Source: Brugia malayi (lineage: Eukaryota; Nematoda; Chromadorea; Rhabditida; Onchocercidae). Taken from it: DNA of 64,000 bases. A model generated the notes under the pieces. The model did not search any database and was not told where the DNA came from. It was given only the letters and a program-made list of their open reading frames with translations. Shown piece after piece: positions 47,701 through 58,737 of the stretch (positions are counted from its first letter, which is position 1; each line of letters begins with the position of its first letter). The position numbers and the translations under genes were made by a program. The DNA is taken from NCBI RefSeq assembly GCF_000002995.4, contig NW_025062479.1, forward strand, positions 7,741,721 to 7,805,720, written 5' to 3'.

Positions 47701-49289
47701 TTGTCGATCAAGCCTACTAATAGTCTCACGAGCATTTTGTAATAAAGGATTACTGCGAGTCGGTTCCGCTGCTTCTCCTTGTTCGATTATCTGCAGAACC
47801 TTCATACTGACATTCCAAAACAAAACGAAATAGCTTAACAAAATTTAGGGAAACTGCCAGATAAATAAAAATTCATTAAAAGCTGAGACGACCAACCTTC
47901 CTGACACTATCCAAATAATTTCTAGCATCATTCTCTTCTCTAGTATCATTATTAGCAGCTCTGTCAACTTTTTGGAGCGCACTTGTCACTCGCGTCCAAT
48001 CTCCTTCCTAAAAAAATGCAATGACCATTAAAATACTATTAAAATAGAATAGTATTTTAATTATTCTCCATGCACGTAGAAAACTTGTGAATCAAAATCA
48101 TAGCTAACTTCGCCTTCATCAATCGTTTGTTTCATCACACGCGTATGTTCATTTATAACATCGACCGTTTTATATTTTGCTTCTGTTGCTGAATGTACTT
48201 TTTCAGTAGCAGACTGCAAAGATGTCTTTAACATCTCTTCTATGGCTGAAAATTAGAACACTGAATGAAATTTTTATAGGTATTCTCAAGATCTCATTGT
48301 TTATATGCAAAAATGGAGGAAGAGGCGATCAGCACAAAAACTATGAACCAGAATCAAGCTGACTTATGCTCTTAACAACAAAGGCTTATAAATATTAACC
48401 AACAAAAGAATTTTGATGGCTAGCATTCGTTTTTAGCATATATTTCATAAATGCAAACTTCCATGCTGTATTGTTTGGGATATGGGTTTTTTTTCCAGGC
48501 TTACTGCTTCTTCAAGAATCTTAGATGTCGGTGCCGGTACTGCGGCTGTTTTGAGAAAAAAATCCGTCATGTGTCCACTTTTTTTCTTTCCGTTTTCAAA
48601 ATACCTTGAAATAAAAAAAACTTTAAAAAAAAGAATGTTGCTGATCCGAAATCCAACAAAACAAAACCAGACATAAGGAAAGTCGAAAAACCAAGATCAG
48701 ATTAGGAAAAAACGAAACTTTATAGAACTGTTTTCATACTTCTCGGCACCAAGCGAAGCAAAGGTCAACAGTTTAATAGTCGAACCTCATGTAAGCTTTT
48801 TCAGAATGTCTACATATGGCTGTCTCTCATCCTCGCGATTAGTTGTAGTGCACAACACAAAAGCAAACTAAATCTTGATGAAATGGATAATTAACCATAC
48901 CAGTAATATGCAGCACCTCCACCAGAAATTACCGCCAGTAGTAGTATGACGATACCACTTCCACGTGGTTTCCGACCGGTATCGCTGAAAAGTAATAAAA
49001 AAAAATAAGCAGATGTACCGTTTTGAATCACAATTTTTGGCAGAAACAACTGTATGCTACAACAAAACTGATCTTTCATTTCTGTATTTTTCATTTAATT
49101 TACTTTTCTCTTTTAATATGTTTTTGTTACGAGAAAGACTCACTGTAAAGATCCTTTATTTCGGAGGGAATTTTGCCTACTGATTTCCACTCCATGAATG
49201 CGTAAAAAACTGGTGCTTAGGCCAGAGACTCTATAAGACTGACTAAAGCATTGTGAAGTCGTACAGAACGAGCTATAAGGTGGAAACAT
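44789..49289 (-). CDS. IMMT: MICOS subunit MIC60 (mitofilin)
   Basis: MIC60 is the core inner-membrane protein of MICOS and maintains crista junctions. Fourteen minus-strand exons fit: 49144-49289, 48896-48984, 48459-48545, 48085-48245, 47897-48007, 47556-47799, 46920-47011, 46509-46640, 46299-46433, 46048-46155, 45615-45737, 45396-45521, 45193-45315 and 44789-45022, about 636 residues. The N-terminus ([15 protein letters not shown], then Arg-containing sequence) suits a mitochondrial presequence. One membrane helix follows ([19 protein letters not shown]), then a long coiled coil ([40 protein letters not shown]). The conserved mitofilin C-terminus is clear: [20 protein letters not shown] with [25 protein letters not shown], then [20 protein letters not shown] and [19 protein letters not shown]. 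The exons at 48459-48545 and 48085-48245 have uncertain 3' ends. C. elegans has two paralogues; I cannot say which is closer. Confidence 0.93.
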
Positions 49290-50508
49290 AAACCATAATG
49301 TTTGCTGAAATCTAGATGCCAAAGATTCCTGAAAATAATATTGGGCTGACCATATGAACTAAAAAGAAAAAAAAAAAAACTAAATATAAAATTCTGGTCC
49401 ATAAATATATGCGATTGTTTGGTTCTTCAAGTGCAACTGGGGAGCACAATTCGAAATGATAATGGACTATAGTTTAGGGAATATGTACTAGAAGAAGAAG
49501 ATTAATTAACATACGATGGATAGATGGGGCATAAGAAAGGGTTTCAAAATTTTTGTTTCAACTTTGGAGAAACTATCTGGCGAAATGAAACTAAATCAAA
49601 AGGTTAATATGTATATATTATAGGTCAACAAAGTAAAAGGTGGAAGAAAAATGCAGAATGAAATTGAAAGTTACTAATTATTAGTCCGTCTTTTATTAAG
49701 CGAATCTGATCATGAAGAAAAAACTAACTAAGAAGTCTGAATTTAGGAATTGTTGGAGAATAGTGAGGATCATAAAATGGTTGGGCTGAGCGAGCGTTTA
49801 TAGACGAATCGCATTTCCCACAAAGCTACTTTCTCATCCAATTAGTCTGATGGAAATGATTAGGAATGTAATGCTTACGTTGTAAGATGTTTATTGTAAG
49901 AATCACGCTGATTTAAAATTTTGTACCTGTAGGATGCGAAGCATAAAGAAGATCAGATATGGGTGACAACCTGAAATGAAAGTCATGCTATATTGGCGGA
50001 CAGACAAAAAATACAGGGAATGAAATCCCCGTCGTCATGTCCAAATTCATGATTATATCATTCAATGATTATGGCAATTTATATCCCAAAAGAAGGTCCG
50101 CTGGTAATAAGCTAACCCCGAAACATCCAGAAAAAAATGGCTCTGGAAATAATTGCTGGTAGCACAAGACAGATAATTTTAGGCAGTTGGAATAAAAGTT
50201 ATGACTGATTAACAAATACCATCTGGAAACATGCCTACTACTGCAGATTAGCACACAGACGTTGAAGACCACCCACAGTGTATGTGAAGGGATTTCTAGT
50301 TTCACAGTGGCAATTTCATTTGGTGGTCGATGAGGTGTAGGAGCGTAGAAGTGGGACTCTGCAAGGTTTGTAGGGCAGTGATATAACTTTGTCATATAAT
50401 TTTGTGAAATAGTCACATATCATTCATATAACTTTGTCATTTAGTAATCTTTCCATTTCCATAATTTCAGCGATTTGCTAAGAAAACATTACATTTCAAA
50501 AAGATCAA
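49290..50508. promoter_or_regulatory. Shared 5' region of divergent MIC60 and KTI12 genes
   Basis: About 1.2 kb separates the two start codons, which point away from each other. No gene is supported inside. A polypyrimidine-AG (ATTTTCAG) lies about 35 bases upstream of the MIC60 start and an ATAATTTCAG about 40 bases upstream of the KTI12 start; both could be trans-splice leader acceptors. That is inference only. Confidence 0.4.
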
Positions 50509-52477
50509 ATGCCATTGGTTGTTGTGTGTGGGAAACCATCTTCTGGAAAGAGTACACTTGCTAAGTACTTGTGTAAATTTACTATGACAAGGAAATCTCG
50601 GCGAGTTGAAGTTGTATCCGATAACATAAATGCCTCATTTACAAGGTCGATATACAAGGATTCTCATGAGGTACTTTTTAAAACTTAACACTGCTTTTCC
50701 TTCTCCCATAGCTTGACTTCCGTCAATTTTTTGATTTCAACATTGTGGAATGCTTTAGTAATAGATCTTTGATATCGGTCGTTATGGAACAGCAAAAATA
50801 AGGTGAGGTGACTTGTCGAGAAGTTTATATGAAGTGTCTGCGTACCTTGTTTTAGGAACGAGAGCATCGTGCAGTGCTGAAATCAGAGGTGCAGCGCTTA
50901 CTTTCAGAAGATTGTTTGGTTATTTGCGATTCGTTAAATTACATCAAAGGTAGGCTTCATTTGGAAAATACTCGTTGTATCACTTGCTTCATACTTATAT
51001 GGAAAAATTGATGCAACAACATACTGTATTATATTTCAGCAATTTACAGGTTTCAGATATGAGTTGTTTTGTATAGCGAAATTGATGCGAACAACATACT
51101 GTGTTTTGTACTGTGATGCCAATGAGAATATTTGCCAACGGCTTAACCTAGAGAAAGAAAAAATTGAGAGGTAATTTTTATTGCTCATTAATAAACCTTT
51201 AATAAATAGGTGGAATATGTAATGCCTAGACCGACCGAAAATACATTGGAAATTAAAGGCTGTATTTGGTATTAAATATAGTTGATAAACTGGTTCGTGG
51301 ACTGCAGTATGTGCAAACTTCAAATTCAAAATGGATTTCATAGTGAAGCTGAGAGAAGATGTGATAGCAAGTTTTGGGAGATTTCCCTCCTCATGATATC
51401 CTCCTAATGTAGGAATTTCTTTTTTTTTTGTGGCAAATTAGGCTGTTTTCATAGTTCTGATTTTTGTTGGTTCTGTCGCTATACACTTCTTGTTGCCAAG
51501 AGGCTTTTGATATATTATAAATAAGTTTCTTATAGATATAAAGCAGATGATATAACGGAATTGGCGATGCGTTTTGAAGAGCCTGCTACAACAAATCGGT
51601 GGGATTATCCGCTTTTTAAGGTTGAAATTAGAGCTGGTAGTGGAACTCATTGGAGATGTGATTCGAGTTTCGAACAGTGCTTTTGTTTGCTTAGACTGAG
51701 TGAAAAGAATTTACCTCTGGATGATATATATCTCTGGTTATTCGAGGTAAGATTAATTCAAGTCTGAACTTTCCAAGCATCCGCAATTACTCTGTTGCTA
51801 CAATGTCTAGATTATATATCGGATTTTCAGGGTTATCTTTTCGTATTGCGTACTTCTTTTTGAAAAGATACATTTTTTATAGGGTAGAAGTTTGTCCGCT
51901 AATGAAAGTACTGAAAATGCGTCGCTTATGCCGGCAGATTTTCTACATGTTCTAGACCACGTAACTAAAGAAGTTGTAACTAGTGTTATGCAGCAACAGC
52001 GGACGGCCTTGCCAGGCGATACCTTCATTATACCAAATTGTATTTTGGACGACGACAAGGTTCAGTAATTTTATTGGTAGTGTGGACTCATGAAATATAA
52101 AATAAAACTGACTGTACTTGAAAAAAATTATTTCAGTTAATCTTGTTAAAACGTTTGGTTAAAAGGATTTTTTTGCGGAACTTTATGCTAAATTTTAAAA
52201 GTACGATTGTAGTAATCTATAACATAAGTGTTGTTCCCTCATTGCAACAGGCGGTTGAAAGTATTCATTCCTAGTAACTTAAAAAATATATTTTGAAGTG
52301 TGTATATTTTATATCGTTGTAAAGTTGAGTGTTTAGATATTGTTTACAAGACAGCGATCTTTTGCCGAACTCTCAGGACTGCGTCGACAATTCATCACTT
52401 ATATGAAGATGCATCCATTGAATGACATGTCCAAATTTGCTTCGTTATTTATTAATTATCTCAATGCAAATCCCTAA
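50509..52477 (+). CDS. KTI12: KTI12-type P-loop protein (Elongator-associated)
   Basis: KTI12 proteins are P-loop ATPases that bind tRNA and work with the Elongator complex in wobble-uridine modification. Six exons: 50509-50670, 50856-50949, 51050-51170, 51536-51746, 51883-52064 and 52351-52477, about 298 residues. The start is set by MPLVVVCGKPSSGKSTLAKY, placing the Walker A motif at residues 8-16. Then follow DCLVICDSLNYIKGFRYELF, the KTI12/PSTK signature, and YCVLYCDANENICQRL. MRFEEPATTNRWDYPLF is the conserved middle block. The C-terminus LRRQFITYMKMHP plus LFINYLNANP matches the KTI12 tail. The donor at 52065 (phase 2) is chosen because it keeps this tail in frame; reading through would stop one codon later. 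It is slightly shorter than the human protein. Confidence 0.92.
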
Positions 52478-54148
52478 TTATTGTCTTAGTTTCACTTACT
52501 TTCAAAGATTAGAGCCCTTGAGATTTGCTTTACATACATAGGGATAAAGGTAGCGCATTACGCCATTGTGTGGTTGTACTGGGAAAAGCTGCGTAGTATT
52601 ATCTATCTTACCCAAACGGTGATAACGAAATCTAATTTATTCTTTAGGTTTCAATAATTTTTTAGTTTCTTTGATAGGCATTATTTTTTTGACAATATTT
52701 TATTAACAGTAAGATGTTTTTGTTTTCATTGCTGTTAATTTGTACGTTGTGTTATTCATAATTTTTTTACGCTTGATTTTAATGTAAAAATTTGCTATTA
52801 TATGTTTGCTTGTATGTATAGTTTACTTTGTTTATTGTAGTTTACCAATATTTTGTCGTCAGAAGCTTCAGTTTCTAGCCGAAAAAGTCGGATTTGGAGT
52901 ATTTTTAGCATGTTTTTACCATCGAATATATTTAATTAATTAATTAGTTCATTATTTTAATCCATTATTATTATTTACTTATTACTTTGTTGTATTGTTA
53001 TTCATTTTTTTTTTTTTCGCATTGCTGTTATTATTATATCATTATCAGTATTATTAGTTATTAACTAAGTTACTTATGTTGAAAACACCTTGTAGAGTGA
53101 AAGGGTGTGGAGGATAGTTTCTTTTGTGTTTTTTAAACCTGTGATATAATACGCTTGTTTTATAGTAAGTGAATAACTTTGTCATATTTACCGAATTATG
53201 TGTTTAAAAATTATATTCGATAATGAACTGAACACTAGTAATTTCTTGACAATTTTTATTGGTCAGTTTGCACCACGAAGCGCTCAATATTTCTGCGTAA
53301 AGGTAATAGGAGAAAGAGTTAATCTTTTTTGAAATATGTTGCGTTTATCAACAAAGTGATGCACTTTGTAAAGTTTCGTTTTTGTAGGCAGTCAAGAATT
53401 TAACTTTCGTAGTTCCTTAAAGTGTTATACGTTTCATTTTTTATTAAAGCGAAGTTTTTATGCTATGATAATTTTCTGTGTGGAGAGGGTATCGATCCAA
53501 TTATCAAATTCACATAGTTTTAATTTCTTTTGGTCGGAAGTGTTTAAATCCAGTATATGGATTCGGTGTACTATTTTAATTTGTTTAAAACTTAGGTGGT
53601 TCGTGATTCAGACCACTTACCGTATTGTGGACGCTCGAGATTAGATTTTGTGAAATCATTAGCATTTGTTGAAGAACTTTGAATGGGAATGTAACTTACA
53701 AAAGTGTCGTCATGATTTGAAAGCTTGAATTGTGTAACTCGATTGGACCGGAAATTTCTTATGTCCGTCATGAATCACTTCTAGTGCTGTTCGATTTTTA
53801 GCTGAAGAAGCAATAATGGCGTTAAATATTGAAGTATAGATAATTTTCGAGTCTTAAAGATTTTTTCACCACACTTCTTTTCACTTTTCTTTATCGCTTT
53901 GTCGTTTAGTTTAACCTTACTCAACTGCTACAAATTAACATCAAGATTAAATGGGCGATGTTAATATGAAGGAGTCATTTGATTCTTCTTAATTCGAAAT
54001 TGCTGCTTATAAGTCTAGGTTGGAGAGGCCAGGCTTCTAATCTATCAATATTTTGTTTGTTTAGATATCTAACTTATTTTTTTTCTAGGCAGTGGTGGCT
54101 ATCACATTTCTGGGAATGAATCCGAACTTTCCATAATTCTAGTGAACC
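52478..54148. other. Intergenic spacer between KTI12 and apc-11
   Basis: AT-rich with simple ATTATT stretches around 52930-53060. No exon is supported. A polypyrimidine-AG at about 54070-54090 (TTTTTTTTCTAG) lies about 60 bases upstream of the next start codon and may be a trans-splice acceptor. Confidence 0.5.
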
Positions 54149-57100
54149 ATGTCGCATGAAAGAAGCCGTGGAAACTTGTACGTTTTTTCAGGATATTCAA
54201 AGATTTCAAACTACTTTCATATTACATACACTGCAAGTTTTCTGTAATTCTATGTCGACCGATTTTATGAATTGTTTTCACTGTCGCTACTATATACAGA
54301 GTTGTCGCCTTACTACTTACTCTGGAAGCTGTTGTTTTCTATAGTACAGTAATTTCACATTCATGCTTTTTAACGATGTCTTATAAATTACACGAATTAT
54401 TTAGGATATGAATTATTTCTTATCACATTTACGCCCGAATTTTGCTAAAAACTTTTTCATATTTACAGATCTCCAGTGTCCTATACTCTAGATACGACAT
54501 CAAATTCAAGTTCACAGCTTTCTGAAGGAGGCGATCAGAATACGTTCTCTTCTTCTTCAAGCTCACCATCATTAACAGCAGCACTTCGTAATTTCGATAT
54601 AGGCGGTACTAATTTGAACACAAACAGCAGTGCAGTAAGTTATAAAATGCAGAACAATCTCTAATGGCATGTAGGAGATATGTGCTGGATGTTTGCTTTA
54701 TTAAAAGATTTCAGCCTTCCTCAGTTTACAATCAACATATGCTTTCAAATGATATGGAAAGTGAGATATGTAGAATATTATTCATTCCTAAAAATCATTA
54801 AGGGCAGCGAAGTCTTCAGGAATTGTAATCAAGGTTTTGTTCGCGAATTTATTCTTCAGGCAAGAGATCATACGAGAGATGTTTTCAGTTATCCTCAGGA
54901 TGATTCATCCACACATATGGAATCTTATATGGAATATTTGTCCTTGCTTAATCATCGCCATGGTCAGTATTGTTTACTTTAACACTGGTTCTACAAGATT
55001 TTTAATGGTTTTCATTTACTGATAGTTTATTCTTGGGATCTTTTTATGAGGTCCACAAATACAACGACATTTCTTTATTTCAAAACGTTTGGATGTAAGA
55101 AATTAAATCTAATATTATATCAATAAGAGTAATACTTTTAAGCACAAGAACCGGTGAACGAAAGTAGCAGTACAGAAGGTTCTAATGCCGATGTAGTTAC
55201 TAACGAATCGTTGTTCTTATTGACAAATACTACTAATTCATTATCATTTGGTGTGATATCGTCAATTAATGATGAAAACGGAGACCATAATGATGATGAC
55301 AACAATCGCTTAAATGAATCAGAAAACAATAATGACGTCACTGATGGCTCATCAACTCAAGTGAATGAATTCAGTGATGTTGTTAGTTAACAGTTGTTTT
55401 TCATGTTAACTTAAAGCAAAGTATTTTCCATTTTAACGGTACTTACGAAAAAGGCGAATTAAATATTTTAGGAGTTGGTACTATTCCGGGACTTGTACTC
55501 ACCATCAGCAAGTGACCGAAGTGCTTATAGCGAGCAAAGGGAAAGTGCACGTCAGTTTTCAGAAATTTTCATTCTCACTGTTTGCTTCTATCATGCCAGC
55601 CGTGCAAGTTTGTTTGTTATGTGAAAAAGAAAAAAAAAAAAAAGTAACACATAAAAAGAGACAACGCGTTCACAATATTATATTATTCTATTTACTCCAG
55701 TTATATCTAAAATATGGATGATGTATGTTATCTATGCTTGCTTAATGATTTTTTATCAAAGAATTATAAGCAAATTTTCCTAAAAAGAAAAAAATACTTC
55801 TGTTTGCTCCTTAGCCATGAAGTTGTAACAGTTGAAGAGGGGAGAATTTAAGCTCGTTGTGGGGCATATCTCAGCTGTTTTATTATTGAGATATGGAATG
55901 CAATAAAATGACTGAAAGGTACGATGATGATTACTGTAGAATGGGTATCTGTTTTTTTGTTTTTGTTTTTTTGTTTCCTAAAGATCGAAATTTCATTTTC
56001 ACGTTCCAGAGAGTGAAGGTTTTGCGAATAGTTTGGGTGAAACAGTACAAGGCGGAAGTTTTCGTCTGTCACATCTTATGCAACGGGATTTGAATAGCAG
56101 TAATGTTAGTTTTTTCTGTTTTGTAGAGTGATATGATTTGATATGTGTCATCACTTCCATTTCTTGCGTACTTCTATTGTACCAAGAAGTTTTCTTTGTC
56201 CTTCTTTGTATTATATCTCTTCATTGCAGGACTTATGGTTATTTAGACATTTCATTTAGTAGACCGTGCATTTCTGAGATAATCGTTTCGCAGTCATGAT
56301 GGGCTGTCAATTAGCATTAGTCATCAGTTGAAATTATATGAATGTATTTGTAGGAATCGGATATTATTGAGGGAAATAATGGCAGTTTCCAGAATCCTAT
56401 TCATCATGATTCATCTTTATCCGCAAGGTTTCGTCCACAGCCATTGAAACTACCCTCATCAACTCGTTTGAAAATGACGGTGCTCAAGTGGAATGTATGT
56501 TTATGTAATTTTTTCTTTTTGCTATTACTGTTCGAAATCATTGAAAAATGTCTGAACGTTACTAAAATCAACCATTTCGTCTGTTCTTTCTAATTGGGCT
56601 GCTGGTGATTCAGATTATCTGGCCTTAAATAATTCCATATTCGTTCATGTGTTGTTGGATTCTTTGAGGCTGACTCTAATGAGACACATCGCATTCGGTC
56701 AGTATTTCAGCCAGTGCACTCCATATCTCGATAGGGATGTTCATTTCGGATTCCGCTAAGGTCTGTGCTCCAATATAAGAATACAGTTTGAGGATAGAGA
56801 TGCGTACCAGAATTAACATCAGTTTAAAATGAAATCCATTCAACTCTATTAAGTAGAGTCAGGCCGCTAGTTACGCATTAGATGAAATCTAAATTATAAA
56901 GAAAAAATTTATTTTCCTTGTTAAATTCTAATGACATTTCTTGCTGAAAACTGAGCTGGTTGACCCTCACTGAAAAATTTACAGGTAATATCGATCTGCA
57001 GTTTTCTTTTTATATGTTGTGAAGTGGAGTAGAGAAGGGAGAAAAAGGCATCTAAATCCCGGTATTTTATTACATCAGTTTTTTAGGTAGCTGCATCATG

Positions 57101-57544
57101 GAAATGGATGGCGGGTGATGAAACTTGTGGGATCTGTCGAATGCCATTTGAGGCATGCTGCATTGAATGCAAAACACCTGGTGATGAGTGTCCTTTGGTA
57201 TGTTTATTTAGTTTTCTTCCGTTGCAACTAACGAGTGTTGGAATAGCATTTTAATTTTTCACATATAACTCTTGGTGCAATTTTGTCAGGTATTTGAGCA
57301 AATGAGCGCTCTCATGTTTCATAGGAGATATTACAGATTTTGGGGAATATTTCTTAATATCTTTCATCATCTGTCCTGCTTAGCTACAGCATGAGGCTCT
57401 ACTATGCGTTTTGTATTTCAGGCACTAGGGGAATGTAAGCATGCATTTCACATGCACTGCATTGTGAAGTGGACTGAAACTCAAAACGCAGCTCGACCGC
57501 AGTGCCCTTTATGTAGGCAGGAATGGAAATATGCACCCGGATAA
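54149..57544 (+). CDS. apc-11: APC11 RING subunit with long N-terminal extension
   Basis: APC11 is the RING-H2 catalytic subunit of the anaphase-promoting complex, which recruits E2 enzymes. The last three exons (56354-56494, 57087-57197, 57422-57544) encode a full APC11: [75 protein letters not shown], with the expected Cys/His ligands. Upstream exons run in frame into it: 54149-54177, 54469-54634, 54715-54760, 54813-54962, 55143-55381, 55472-55550 and 56010-56104. They make a Ser/Asn-rich, mostly disordered stretch of about 310 residues ([70 protein letters not shown]). Usual APC11 is about 84-135 residues. Exon 56354-56494 is open for about 40 codons before the APC11 Met, so an in-frame fusion is likelier than two genes. 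A second start within that exon could make the short form. The exon at 54813 has a weak acceptor. Confidence 0.82.
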
Positions 57545-58737
57545 ATTTCTGGTTGTACATTGAGATTATGGCTTTTTGTCGATAGAATTTATATATTTAA
57601 AATAATTTTGTTACATATAGATTAAGCAGATTTACAATTAATTTCACCCTTTTTTTTCCAAAATACGAGCTGAATCTATTTTTATGGAACTATTCGAATC
57701 TATCTTACTACAAACTGAGCAGTATTTTGTTTTTGTTTCGGAATTGATGTGTTACATTACTTGTCGCATATTTATTTGGGTCTATGTCTGTACAGTGTTA
57801 CCAGTCATTTTTGCCTTTCTCTGGCCTCATATTACTTCAGCGTATCATCCTTATTGCTCGCGGTGTTTCTCAAACATTTTCGAATTATGTTAGTGAACAA
57901 ATTATCTTGCATTGGTATTCATATTCATGAATTTTAGCTGACAGAGTTCTTTTTTCTCTGGTGTCTCGAACTTGCCATATAAGCAAAACATTTGGTTCGA
58001 AATTCCAGTTTTGTCTGCAAAATTTAACCCATTGCACTTTTGCGAAGTAATTGGTTCGCATCACTTGTAAAAATCCCCAAATTACTGGTTCTTTTCATTC
58101 CTTTGTACTTCCGCTTCGTATATTTTGTTTTGGTTGCTCATTACATTGTTGAATGAGGCATAGAGTACAGTAAATATTGAAAGTGAATTACCAAATTTGT
58201 CTAGTAGTTACATTTTTTTTTGACTATGATCATATTGGTGAGCTGATTTATATGTATTTCTTGAGTTTTTAGTTTTTTAAACCAGAATTCTTTTTCACTT
58301 TCTAGAAGTAGGTATTGATTGATCCAAACTGATAAGCATTTTTCTGTTAAATATGAAAGGGAGAGTTTGGAAGCTTGCAGTGTTTTGTGATATCGGATCA
58401 TGTTCTACAGTTTCGAATTCGAAAATAAATCATCACTTTCTTATGTTGGCGCTGGACATGTTACTTTCTTTTGCATATTTGCGATTTTTTTCACGAAGTT
58501 TACGTTCCGTCTCTTGCTATTGTACTTTTAGAAGAGTTTTTTGATAATCAGAAAATAGGTGGTAAAGAACGCGCATAATTTATCAAGCTGACTGAGTTTC
58601 CTTATTTTTACCTCCCTTAAGTTTTTATTGTGAAAAATACCTTCTCTGCAATGTTTCCATCTATCTTTACTGGTATGCAGGACTTGATTTTAAATTTTGA
58701 TTGTAAATTACAAGTTGCAATCCTTTTTATTTTAGTA
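57545..58737. other. Intergenic spacer between apc-11 and csn-8
   Basis: About 1.2 kb. A hydrophobic frame at 57684-57893 is present, but splice context and composition do not support a gene. No clear poly(A) signal for apc-11 was identified. Confidence 0.5.

Noticed and set aside
57684..57937. Hydrophobic plus-strand frames after apc-11
   Set aside because: Overlapping open frames in two registers with no splice support; probably 3' UTR or spacer.
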